Shown: one piece after another, positions 18,466 to 26,580 of the stretch
Numbering within the stretch: the stretch's first letter is position 1
Layout of the letters: every line of letters begins with the position of its first letter
NCBI RefSeq assembly: GCF_003399645.1
Contig: NZ_NBXD01000024.1
Coordinates: forward strand, 213,044-277,043
From: Subtercola boreus
GTDB lineage: Bacteria > Actinomycetota > Actinomycetes > Actinomycetales > Microbacteriaceae
Length of the DNA stretch: 64,000 bases
Reading direction: 5' to 3'
The notes under the pieces: generated by a model
What the model saw: the letters and a program-made list of their open reading frames with translations, nothing else
Database searches by the model: none
Told to the model about the DNA's origin: nothing
Program-made: the position numbers and the translations under genes

Positions 18466-20583
18466 TTACTCGCCCTTGTTCTTCTGGATGATCTCGTCGG
18501 CTACTGCCTTCGGAACCTCTGCGTAGCTGTCGAAGGTCATCGAGTACACGGCGCGGCCGGAGGTCTTCGACCTCAGGTCGCCCACGTAGCCGAACATTTC
18601 GCTCAGCGGGACGTTTGCACGGATGACCTTGACGCCGGTGGCGTCCTCCATCGACTGGATCTGGCCACGACGCGAGTTCAGGTCGCCGATGACGTCGCCC
18701 ATGTACTCCTCGGGCGTGCGCACCTCGACGGCCATCAGCGGCTCGAGGAGAACGGGCTGCGCCTTGCGGGCAGCCTCCTTGAACGCCATGGTTCCGGCGA
18801 TCTTGAACGCCATCTCCGAGGAGTCGACGTCGTGCGCTGCACCGTCGAGCAGGATGCCCTTGACACCGACCATCGGGTAACCGGCGAGAACACCGACGGC
18901 CATGGCCGCCTGCATCCCCTGGTCGACCGAGGGGATGTACTCGCGGGGCACACGACCACCGGAGACCTTGTTCTCGAATTCGTAGACCTTCTCCGCCGTC
19001 ACTTCGAGCGGCTCGATCGAGATCTGGATCTTCGCGAACTGGCCCGATCCACCCGTCTGCTTCTTGTGGGTGTAGTCGTGCTTGTCGACCGTGCGACGGA
19101 TCGTCTCACGGTAGGCGACCTGGGGCTTGCCCACGTTCGCCTCGACGTTGAATTCGCGGCGCATCCGGTCGACCAGGATGTCGAGGTGGAGCTCGCCCAT
19201 GCCCTTGATGACGGTCTGGCCGGTGTCCTGGTTCTGCTCGGTGCGGAAGGTCGGGTCTTCTTCGGCCAGCTTCTGGATGGCCAGGCCCAACTTCTCCTGG
19301 TCGGCCTTGGTCTTCGGCTCGATGGCGACCTCGATGACGGGCTCGGGGAACGTCATCGACTCCAGCACGACGGGGTGCGCCGGGTCGGCCAGGGTGTCAC
19401 CGGTGGTGGTGTCCTTCAGGCCGATAACCGCGTAGATGTGACCGGCCGTCACGGAGGGGACCGGGTTCTCCTTGTTCGCGTGCATCTGGAAGATCTTGCC
19501 GATGCGCTCCTTCTTGCCCTTGGTCGCGTTGATGATCTGCGCGCCCGAGTCGACGTGACCCGAGTAGACGCGGATGTAGGTCAGACGACCGAAGAAGGGG
19601 TGGACCGCGACCTTGAACGCCAGCGCGGCGAACGGGTCGGTCGAGTTCGCGCCGCGCGAGATGACGATCTCCTCGTCGCGCACGTCGTGTCCTTCGACAC
19701 TCGGCACGTCGAGCGGGCTCGGCAGGTAGTCGACGACAGCATCGAGCATCGGCTGCACGCCACGGTTCTTGAATGCGGAACCGCAGAGAACCGGGTAGAT
19801 CTCGCTGTTGACGGTGAGCTTGCGGATGGCCGCCTTGATCTCGGCGACCGAGAAGTCGATGTCACCGGAGAGGTAACGCTCGAGCAGCTCGTCGCTGGTC
19901 TCGGCGACGACCTCGATGAGCTTCTCGCGGTACTCGTCGGCCTGGTCCTTCAGGTCGGCCGGGATCTCTTCGATCTCGTACTTGGCGCCGAGCTCGACGT
20001 CACCCTTTGAGTCTCCGCGCCAGGTCAGCGCACGCATCTCGACGAGGTCGACGACGCCTTCGAAGCTGGACTCAGCCCCGATGGGGAGCTGGATGACCAG
20101 CGGGCGGGCGCCGAGGCGCTTCACGATGGTGTCGACCGTGAAGTAGAAGTCGGCTCCCAGCTTGTCCATCTTGTTGACGAAGCAGATGCGGGGCACGTCG
20201 TACTTGTCGGCCTGGCGCCAGACGGTCTCCGACTGGGGCTCGACGCCCTCCTTGCCGTCGAAGACGGCGACGGCACCGTCGAGCACGCGGAGCGAACGCT
20301 CCACCTCGACGGTGAAGTCGACGTGGCCCGGGGTGTCGATGATGTTGATCTGGTTGTTGTTCCAGAAGCACGTGGTGGCAGCCGAGGTGATCGTGATGCC
20401 GCGCTCCTGCTCCTGCGCCATCCAGTCCATCGTCGCTGCACCGTCGTGCACTTCACCGATTTTGTGGGTGATACCCGTGTAGAACAGGATGCGCTCGGTA
20501 GTGGTGGTCTTGCCGGCATCGATGTGGGCCATGATGCCGATGTTGCGGACCTTGTTCAGGTCGGTAAGCACGTCCTGTGCCAC
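18466..20583 (-). CDS. fusA: translation elongation factor G
   Basis: Ribosomal translocase GTPase, 705 aa. Visible motifs are [19 protein letters not shown] (G1), [15 protein letters not shown] (G3), FVNKMDK (G4), domain IV starting near [11 protein letters not shown], and [12 protein letters not shown]. Normal length; third gene of the rpsL-rpsG-fusA-tuf operon. Confidence 0.98.
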   Translation of the reverse strand: MAQDVLTDLNKVRNIGIMAHIDAGKTTTTERILFYTGITHKIGEVHDGAATMDWMAQEQERGITITSAATTCFWNNNQINIIDTPGHVDFTVEVERSLRVLDGAVAVFDGKEGVEPQSETVWRQADKYDVPRICFVNKMDKLGADFYFTVDTIVKRLGARPLVIQLPIGAESSFEGVVDLVEMRALTWRGDSKGDVELGAKYEIEEIPADLKDQADEYREKLIEVVAETSDELLERYLSGDIDFSVAEIKAAIRKLTVNSEIYPVLCGSAFKNRGVQPMLDAVVDYLPSPLDVPSVEGHDVRDEEIVISRGANSTDPFAALAFKVAVHPFFGRLTYIRVYSGHVDSGAQIINATKGKKERIGKIFQMHANKENPVPSVTAGHIYAVIGLKDTTTGDTLADPAHPVVLESMTFPEPVIEVAIEPKTKADQEKLGLAIQKLAEEDPTFRTEQNQDTGQTVIKGMGELHLDILVDRMRREFNVEANVGKPQVAYRETIRRTVDKHDYTHKKQTGGSGQFAKIQISIEPLEVTAEKVYEFENKVSGGRVPREYIPSVDQGMQAAMAVGVLAGYPMVGVKGILLDGAAHDVDSSEMAFKIAGTMAFKEAARKAQPVLLEPLMAVEVRTPEEYMGDVIGDLNSRRGQIQSMEDATGVKVIRANVPLSEMFGYVGDLRSKTSGRAVYSMTFDSYAEVPKAVADEIIQKNKGE

Positions 20584-20618
20584 GGATTTCCTCCGATTGG
20601 ATTGCTACGGGTGTGAGG

Positions 20619-20651
20619 TGCGGTGGATGCTCGGAACGAACATCCACCGCA
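20619..20651 (-). promoter_or_regulatory. stem-loop in the rpsG-fusA junction
   Basis: A perfect 11-bp inverted repeat, TGCGGTGGATG (20619-20629) and CATCCACCGCA (20641-20651), with an 11-nt loop, lies between the rpsG stop and the fusA start. There is no U tract. A control or processing element is more likely than a terminator because fusA and tuf must be transcribed through it. Confidence 0.55.
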
Positions 20652-20672
20652 TCATGCGGGTGAGCCTGCGGC

Positions 20673-21143
20673 TTACCAGCGGTAGTGCGCGAAGGCCTTG
20701 TTCGACTCGGCCATCTTGTGGGTGTCTTCGCGACGCTTGACTGCAGCGCCAAGACCGTTCGACGCGTCAAGGATCTCGTTGGTGAGACGCTCGGTCATCG
20801 TCTTCTCGCGGCGACCCTTCGCGTAGGTGGTGAGCCAACGCAGTGCCAGCGTGTTCGCGCGGTGAGGCTTGACCTCGACGGGAACCTGGTAGGTCGAGCC
20901 ACCGACGCGGCGGCTCTTGACCTCGATGGTCGGGCGCACGTTGTCGAGCGCCTTCTTCAGGGTGACGACGGCGTCGGCACCGTTCTTGGTCGACACGCCC
21001 TCGAGTGCGTCGTAGACGATGCGCTCGGCGAGACCCTTCTTGCCGTCGAGCAGGATCTTGTTGACGAGCTGGCTGACGATGGGTGCACCGTAGACGGGGT
21101 CAGCAACAACGGGACGCTTGGGAGCTGGTCCTTTGCGAGGCAT
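20673..21143 (-). CDS. rpsG: 30S ribosomal protein S7
   Basis: Primary 16S rRNA-binding protein of the 30S head, 156 aa. It begins [19 protein letters not shown] and includes [17 protein letters not shown] and the [13 protein letters not shown] end. Its start overlaps the rpsL stop by one base. In E. coli S7 is the translational repressor of this operon. Confidence 0.97.
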   Translation of the reverse strand: MPRKGPAPKRPVVADPVYGAPIVSQLVNKILLDGKKGLAERIVYDALEGVSTKNGADAVVTLKKALDNVRPTIEVKSRRVGGSTYQVPVEVKPHRANTLALRWLTTYAKGRREKTMTERLTNEILDASNGLGAAVKRREDTHKMAESNKAFAHYRW

Positions 21144-21517
21144 TACTTCTTCTCCATCTTCGCGCCGTAACGGCTGCGAGCCTGCTTGCGGTTCTTGACA
21201 GCCTGGGTGTCGAGAGCGCCGCGCACGATCTTGTAACGAACGCCGGGGAGGTCTTTCACACGACCGCCGCGCACGAGCACCATCGAGTGCTCCTGGAGGT
21301 TGTGACCCTCACCGGGAATGTAGGCGGTGACCTCGGTGCCGTTCGACAGCTTGACGCGGGCGACCTTGCGGAGGGCCGAGTTCGGCTTCTTGGGCGTGGT
21401 GGTGTACACACGGGTGCACACGCCGCGCTGCTGCGGGTTGGACTTGAGAGCAGGCGCTTTGGTCTTCGTGACCTTGCGCGTTCGGCCCTTGCGGACCAAC
21501 TGCTGAATGGTAGGCAC
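21143..21517 (-). CDS. rpsL: 30S ribosomal protein S12
   Basis: Decoding-centre protein, 124 aa. The start is GTG at 21517 ([14 protein letters not shown] follows), with AAGGAG 7 nt upstream; an open stretch of 18 codons before it is leader. The streptomycin-resistance positions are wild type: the lysine in [12 protein letters not shown] (K43 equivalent) and that in [12 protein letters not shown] (K88 equivalent), so ribosomal streptomycin sensitivity is expected. Confidence 0.97.
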   Translation of the reverse strand: MPTIQQLVRKGRTRKVTKTKAPALKSNPQQRGVCTRVYTTTPKKPNSALRKVARVKLSNGTEVTAYIPGEGHNLQEHSMVLVRGGRVKDLPGVRYKIVRGALDTQAVKNRKQARSRYGAKMEKK

Positions 21518-21821
21518 TACGTAACTCCTTGTGTTTACTGCACGGTGACAGCTGCTACTGATGATTAGCATTCGAACGCGTCAGGGCCAGAAGACCCTGT
21601 CAGTCGAGTTCATTTGGACCTACCTGCAAACGCGCCTGACCTGGGTCACGGGCGTCTGTCGGGGGTAGGTATGCCGTGGGGGCCGAAGATGACGAACGGC
21701 GTAACACCGCCCGAACGATCGAGCCCTGCTTTGTATGATGCAAGTGTGGCCCGTGGCAGTGGAACGCTGGCGGAACACCAGCGGGCACAGCACAAGCGCA
21801 CGACAAAGCGCACACCTTTGA

Positions 21822-21850
21822 ATGCTAGCTGCCGAGGGGGTTGCGGTCAA
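21822..21850 (-). promoter_or_regulatory. promoter of the str operon
   Basis: Minus-strand TTGACC (21845-21850), a 17-nt spacer and TAGCAT (21822-21827) make a near-consensus promoter. Transcription would begin near 21815, leaving a leader of about 300 nt before the rpsL GTG. That leader (21518-21815) has no convincing ORF; it contains a small hairpin, CAGGG/CCCTG, at 21582-21599. Confidence 0.7.
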
Positions 21851-21890
21851 ATGGTACGGCCGTTTCAGCCCGGCTGACGGGGCCTGTTCG

Positions 21891-22496
21891 CTACCCGCGA
21901 TAACCCGTGTTCTCGACGGTGAACGTCGTGCTGCGACTGCCGCCTCGGCCCACCAGGGTGATCGTGTAGGTATGGCTCGCTGCGGGGCAGGCGAAGGGGA
22001 CCGAGACCGAACCCGACGCGGCGACCTCGGAGTACGGTTGCGCCTCGGCATCGGCCGTGTCGACGCCGACGAAAGCCGTCTCGGCGCCACTGCTCGACCA
22101 GGTCAGGTCGACCCCCGGCGACACGTCGACCCCGCCCACGGGGCCCTCCCCCGGCACGGGGCAGGACACCGACGCCGGCGCCGAACTGCCCCGGAACACG
22201 GGGCCGCCGGTGCCGTCACCCACGGGCGATGGTCTCGGAGCCGTCGGGGTGGGGGTGAGGGCCCCCGGAGCGAGCGGGGTCGGGGTCGCGGGCTGCGCGG
22301 TCGCGTTCTGCGGGGGTGCCGAGGCCCCGACGGTCGCGGGCTGCGCGGTCGCGTTCTGCGGGGGTGCCGAGGCCCCGACGGTCGCGTCGACAGTGCGCGC
22401 GAGTCGGCCGGGCGCCCCGCTTGCGATGAAAACGAGTGCGGTCACGAGGCCGGCGGCCACGGCTGCAGCCAGCACGACGAGGAGGATCTTCTTCAC
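21891..22496 (-). CDS. secreted or membrane-anchored protein with Pro/Ala-rich stalk
   Basis: A 201-residue protein of unknown function. Residues 1-27 are a signal or anchor helix (KKILLVVLAAAVAAGLVTALVF). Residues 38-90 are a Pro/Ala/Thr-rich linker with two identical 16-residue copies of VGASAPPQNATAQPAT. The remaining 100 residues form a beta-rich, Ig-like-looking domain with two cysteines (SVSCPVP, PFACPAA) and the pattern VDLTWSSSGAETAFVGVD. A GTG start at 22496 is 6 nt after TAAGCT (complement of 22503-22508), a leaderless arrangement. It stands alone behind the envelope operon and shares its strand. Confidence 0.7.
   Translation of the reverse strand: MKKILLVVLAAAVAAGLVTALVFIASGAPGRLARTVDATVGASAPPQNATAQPATVGASAPPQNATAQPATPTPLAPGALTPTPTAPRPSPVGDGTGGPVFRGSSAPASVSCPVPGEGPVGGVDVSPGVDLTWSSSGAETAFVGVDTADAEAQPYSEVAASGSVSVPFACPAASHTYTITLVGRGGSRSTTFTVENTGYRG
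22285..22380. repeat. two 48-bp tandem repeats inside the secreted-protein gene
   Basis: Two essentially identical 48-bp units, at 22285-22332 and 22333-22380, encode the duplicated 16-residue stalk segment. The near-identity at DNA level points to a recent slippage or unequal-crossover event. Confidence 0.85.
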
Positions 22497-22528
22497 CCCC
22501 TGAGCTTAGCTCATTAACTGAGGTAAGA

Positions 22529-22987
22529 TCAGTTGTGCGAGCGAGCAACCAGCACGCCGAAATAGCTGAGTGCGACGGCGAGGGTGATGGGCAGCAGGGC
22601 GAGTGCGAACGGGTCGACGGCGTGGGCCGCTGCGAAGATCAGCACGCTGATGAGCGAGCCCGCTCCGAGTCCGTAGAGCAAACCGCCGGAGAAGACGAAG
22701 GCCAGGTAGACCGAGACAGCGATGACGAGCGAGCGGAGCACGGGCATCCGGAGCACGATGCCACCCCTGCTGCGCGCTGACGCGAAGAGCAGGACGGCGA
22801 GCAGCACGGTCGCCGCCAGCACCATGAGCGGGCCGAGCGCGGTGCCGGCGTCGGGTTCCTGAATGACCTCGGTGTCGGTGAAGAGGGTGATGAAGCCGAA
22901 CGCGCCGACGATGAGGGCGACGAACGCGACGGCGGCGAAGACCAGGAGGCCTGCGGCGTAACGGAGGGGGTGGGTCGGGGTCGGCAG
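22529..22987 (-). CDS. small membrane protein, DUF6121-like (start uncertain)
   Basis: The frame encodes about 150 residues with four hydrophobic segments: YAAGLLVFAAVAFVALIVG, VLAATVLLAVLLFA, SLVIAVSVYLAFVFSGGLL, and a C-terminal one ending VLVARSHN. The segment FGFITLFTDTEVIQEPDAG resembles what I recall of the DUF6121 family; that assignment is from memory. The frame is open up to the stop of the upstream gene (23044), but contains no ATG, GTG or TTG before the ATG at 22825, which would cut off the first membrane segment. CTG at 22987, just after a GGGAG sequence, is the best candidate for a full-length start. Confidence 0.6.
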   Translation of the reverse strand: MPTPTHPLRYAAGLLVFAAVAFVALIVGAFGFITLFTDTEVIQEPDAGTALGPLMVLAATVLLAVLLFASARSRGGIVLRMPVLRSLVIAVSVYLAFVFSGGLLYGLGAGSLISVLIFAAAHAVDPFALALLPITLAVALSYFGVLVARSHN

Positions 22988-23041
22988 GATGCTCCCGCGG
23001 TCAGTGCTGGACCGGGCGGCATCGAGCCGGGCGGGGGCGGC

Positions 23042-24616
23042 TCACCGGTTCACGGCGAAGGAACTCTCGCCGGTGGGGTAGGACGACGCGGACGCCTCGG
23101 CGACCTTCTGTTCGTGCTCTTCACGCGCGGCGATGTTCTTCGCCTTGAGCTTGCGGCCGTGGGAAGCGATCCAGGCACCGGCCCAGATCGGTACCTCGCG
23201 TGCGACGAGAGCGGCCGCCAGAGTGAGCGGGTCCATCACGAGCGAGCGGACGAAGGTTCCGATGTCGGCGCTCGAGAGGGTCCACGCCTGAACGGCGATG
23301 AGTGCCCCGAGGATGGCGGCCGCGTAGACGACGATCGCGATGAGGAAGCCGCCCAGAACGTAGGCCCACCATCCGGCCCTGTTGACGATGACCACGGTCA
23401 GGATCAGGGCGAGCGCGAAGAAGATCACCGGCACGTAGAACGCGGGGCTGGCCGCGAACTGGCCGACCACGGAGAGCAGGCGAGCCCCCGGCACCGAGAA
23501 CGCGAGGATGGCCGCACCCACGCCCGCATAGACGACAGCGAAGACGAGTGCTGCCAGAAGCGACACGAGGATGCCGAACCGCCGGTTGCTGCGCTTCTTC
23601 GGCGCGACGTGGATGGGTGAGGAGATCGTGACGGGTGGCGCGGTGTTCGCGGCAGGGTAGGCGCCGGGCGCGGCGGATGCACCGGTCGCTGCAGGGTAGG
23701 CGGCCGTCGCGGCAGCTGCACCGGTCGCCGCAGCGGCGGCGTAGGCGGCGATCGGTGCGCGCTCGGAGGGTGCCGCACCGCCAGCCCGCGTCTCCTCGGA
23801 GGGAGCACCGCTCTGGGCAGCCGCGGGCTGCTCGAAACGGGCGGGCGGCGGGATGAACGCCGCGGCAGGGTATGCGACGGCTCCCGTGTCGACCGGTTGC
23901 GCAGGTGCAGCGCTGGTCGATCCAGTGGCGACAGGTGCATCGTCCGCGACTCGGGCGTCAGGCGAGGTGGCGGGGGACGACACAGCGTCGGGCGAGGCGG
24001 CGGGGGCGGATGTCGCAGCGGCGGCGTAGCCGGCGGGCGCCTCCCAGCGGGGCGCAACCTCCGGTGCGGCCGGGATCTCGGACGCGGGCGGTGCCGGGTG
24101 CGTTCCGTCGGTCGTCGTGACGTCGGACGCCGGCGTGGAGTCCGAGGCCGGCGTGGCGTCGGAGAACGGCGTGGGGTCGGAGGCCCTGTCGGAGGCCCTG
24201 TCGGCGTGAGCATGGTCGCCGGGTGCCTCATGACCTGGTGCGGGCACTTCACCGGGGGCACCGGGAGCCTCGATGTCGGACGCGTACCCACTGTCGGCGG
24301 CAGGTTCACCCGCGAAGCTCGGCTCCGGCTCGCTTGCAGGGACAGCCGTCGGCTCGACGGCGTCAGCAGGCGCAGGCTCGCCCTCGTAGACCGGCGCGGG
24401 CTCGCCCTCGTAGACCGGCGCAGGCTCGCCCGTGTAGACCGGCGCAGGCTCGCCCTCGTAGACCGGCGCAGGCTCGCCCGTGTAGACCGGCTCAGGCTCG
24501 ACCGCGGAGGCCGCAGCCGGTTCGCCCTCGTAGGCGGGCTCGGGTTCGGCAGCGTGCACGGCACCCGGTTCGGGGGCGGCCTGGGCGTCGTCGGCGGTGT
24601 GGTCGTCAGTGCTCAT
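23042..24616 (-). CDS. Pro/Ala/Glu-rich protein with four-helix membrane domain
   Basis: A 524-residue protein of unknown function. Residues 1 to about 320 are low-complexity and probably disordered. They include five or six near-repeats of the 8-residue unit EPAPVYEG/EPAPVYTG and many Asp/Ser/Ala-rich blocks. The C-terminal 200 residues hold a basic stop (KKRSNRR) and four membrane segments, followed by a charged tail containing KLKAKNIAAREEHEQK. The ATG at 24616 overlaps the stop of the YhgE/Pip gene as ATGA, so the two are translationally coupled. Partner of the envelope operon. Confidence 0.75.
   Translation of the reverse strand: MSTDDHTADDAQAAPEPGAVHAAEPEPAYEGEPAAASAVEPEPVYTGEPAPVYEGEPAPVYTGEPAPVYEGEPAPVYEGEPAPADAVEPTAVPASEPEPSFAGEPAADSGYASDIEAPGAPGEVPAPGHEAPGDHAHADRASDRASDPTPFSDATPASDSTPASDVTTTDGTHPAPPASEIPAAPEVAPRWEAPAGYAAAATSAPAASPDAVSSPATSPDARVADDAPVATGSTSAAPAQPVDTGAVAYPAAAFIPPPARFEQPAAAQSGAPSEETRAGGAAPSERAPIAAYAAAAATGAAAATAAYPAATGASAAPGAYPAANTAPPVTISSPIHVAPKKRSNRRFGILVSLLAALVFAVVYAGVGAAILAFSVPGARLLSVVGQFAASPAFYVPVIFFALALILTVVIVNRAGWWAYVLGGFLIAIVVYAAAILGALIAVQAWTLSSADIGTFVRSLVMDPLTLAAALVAREVPIWAGAWIASHGRKLKAKNIAAREEHEQKVAEASASSYPTGESSFAVNR
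24355..24500. repeat. 24-bp tandem repeats encoding EPAPVY(E/T)G
   Basis: Five to six imperfect 24-bp units (consensus GCCCTCGTAGACCGGCGCAG plus GCTC) alternate between Glu and Thr at one codon. They lie in the disordered N-terminal region of the preceding entry and are a likely site of length variation between strains. Confidence 0.8.
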
Positions 24617-26580
24617 GGCCACACTCTAGCGAGGGGAGGGCCCGACGACAGGGAGGTCACGCTGCGTCGTCTCGAAATCGCCACCACGGTGAACGTCACT
24701 CCGATCAGAGCAATGACGACGAGCACAGCGATCACTCCTCCGATCGCGGCGCCGCCGTCGGCGCCGGCGCCGGTGAGCAGTCCCTGCATGCCTCGAACCG
24801 CGGCCGAGAGCGGCAGGAACGACGAAACCGTCTGGAACCATGAGGGACTCAGCGCCGCGGGCACCAGAACCCCCGCCACCGCGACCTGCAGCACGAGGAA
24901 GGCGAGGGAGATCATCCGGCCCACCCGTCCGAGCAGCGCGATGAGGCCCTGGTGCACGGCGACGAAGGTCACCGAGACACCCACGATGAACAGCGCGCTG
25001 CCCAGGGGGTTCGCCGAGGCGACGCCGAGCACCTGCAGCCCGACGATGACGGCCAGCGCCTGCAGCACCCCCAGCCCGAGTGCCGGCAGCAGCGACTGCC
25101 TCAGGATGCGCGCCGCCGAGGCCTGCGAGGTGAGAGCCTGCGCGGTGAACGGCGTGAGCAGGAGGTAGAGCGCGAAGGCGCCGAGCCAGAGGGCCACCGG
25201 AACCATCACTGACGCCGTCGCGACCTGCGCCGACGGCAGGGGCCGGCTGTCGGTGATGGTGGTGACGACCGGTGTGGTGACAACCGTCGAGAGCGCGGCC
25301 TGCTGCTCATCGGTGTAGCTGGGCACGGCCGCAGCGGCCTGGCCGAGCCCGGTTTGGAGCTGGCCGACGCCAGTGGCGACACCGGCTGTTCCGAGCGCGA
25401 GCTGGCTGGTCGCGGTGTCGAGCTTTGCGGTGCCGTCGGCGAGCTGCCCGGTGACGCTCTGGAGCTGGTCGATACCCGTGCTCAACAGCGGCATGGAATC
25501 GGCCAGCGCCGTGTTTCCGGTGGAGACGAGCGCCGTTCCATCTTTCAGCGCCGACCCGGCGACCGCACCGAGGTGGAGGTCGAGCCCGATGCCGACGCTC
25601 GAGAGGGCGACGTCGTCGGAGGCCTTCTTGATCTCGGCGACCCGCGCGGCGATCTCGGCGGGTGCGAGGGAGGGGAGGTCGGTGGAGAGGGATGCGATGC
25701 GGAGGTTCAGTGCGAGCTGGTCGGCCTCGATCGCATCCTGCTTCCTGGCCGTCTCGGTGAGCCCCGACGAGAGCAGTGCGCTGCCGTCCCGGGCGAGCGT
25801 GGCGAGCCCGGCAAGGTCTGTGGTGGCCTTGGGCAACTGGTCGGTCTTCGCGGCGAGCTCGCCGACCCCGCCGTTCAGCCTGGCCATGGCGTCGTTGAGA
25901 CCGGTCACCCCGGTCGACAGCTTTCCCGCGCCGTCGTTGACCTGGCCCGCCACCGTGCCGAGGGTGCCGGTCTGGGTGGCGGCGGTATCGAGCTGGGAGT
26001 GCAGCGAGGTGAAGCCCGAGAGCATTCCCTTCACATAGCTCTGAGTGAGGCTCGTGGCGAGGGCCTCGTGCACGTTGGTCGCCAGCGCGGTCGCCAGCAG
26101 GTCGGCCACATAGCTCTGGGCGCCGTTTGTCGTGACGGCGAGGGGGGCGGCGGTCGGCGTGCTGCCCTGGCTCGAGATGTAGAGGGTCGAGAAGTTGCTC
26201 GGGATGGTGACGACGGCCGAGTAGGTTCCCGCGTCGAGGCCGGACTGGGCGTCAGCGGCGTTCGTGATGGTCCAGGCGAAGCCCGAGCCGGCGTCGCCGG
26301 TCATGAGCTGGCTGGTGAGGAGCTTTCCGGCGGCGACCGGCACCTCCTTGCCCCCGATGGTGGTCTGGATGGGCGTGTCGAGGTTCACGACAGCGGCGGG
26401 CAGCCGAACGGCGTCGGGGGTGGAGGAGGCTCCGGCTGCATCGGCGCCCGCGAAGGTCGAGACGGCGACTCCGGCCACGAGCAGCGGTGTCGCAACGGCG
26501 AGCACGAGCGCGATCAGGCGGGCCGCGGATGACCGTGGGGCACGATCGACGGATTTCAGCAGTGTCGACAGTGTACTCAT
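24613..26580 (-). CDS. YhgE/Pip family membrane protein
   Basis: A 655-residue protein with the layout of this phage-infection/ESX-accessory-like family: one N-terminal membrane helix (residues 17-40), a large extracytoplasmic region, and about five C-terminal membrane helices with an ABC-2-like arrangement. The extracellular part starts with VNLDTPIQTTIGGKEVPVAAGKLL and holds repeated heptad-type segments (STGVTGLNDAMARLNGGVGELA, LADGTAKLDTATSQLALGTAGV). The ATG at 26580 overlaps the stop of the MMPL gene as ATGA; about 90 open codons before it belong to that gene in another frame. Such proteins are thought to build or export envelope polymers, but the substrate is unknown. Confidence 0.88.
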   Translation of the reverse strand: MSTLSTLLKSVDRAPRSSAARLIALVLAVATPLLVAGVAVSTFAGADAAGASSTPDAVRLPAAVVNLDTPIQTTIGGKEVPVAAGKLLTSQLMTGDAGSGFAWTITNAADAQSGLDAGTYSAVVTIPSNFSTLYISSQGSTPTAAPLAVTTNGAQSYVADLLATALATNVHEALATSLTQSYVKGMLSGFTSLHSQLDTAATQTGTLGTVAGQVNDGAGKLSTGVTGLNDAMARLNGGVGELAAKTDQLPKATTDLAGLATLARDGSALLSSGLTETARKQDAIEADQLALNLRIASLSTDLPSLAPAEIAARVAEIKKASDDVALSSVGIGLDLHLGAVAGSALKDGTALVSTGNTALADSMPLLSTGIDQLQSVTGQLADGTAKLDTATSQLALGTAGVATGVGQLQTGLGQAAAAVPSYTDEQQAALSTVVTTPVVTTITDSRPLPSAQVATASVMVPVALWLGAFALYLLLTPFTAQALTSQASAARILRQSLLPALGLGVLQALAVIVGLQVLGVASANPLGSALFIVGVSVTFVAVHQGLIALLGRVGRMISLAFLVLQVAVAGVLVPAALSPSWFQTVSSFLPLSAAVRGMQGLLTGAGADGGAAIGGVIAVLVVIALIGVTFTVVAISRRRSVTSLSSGPPLARVWP

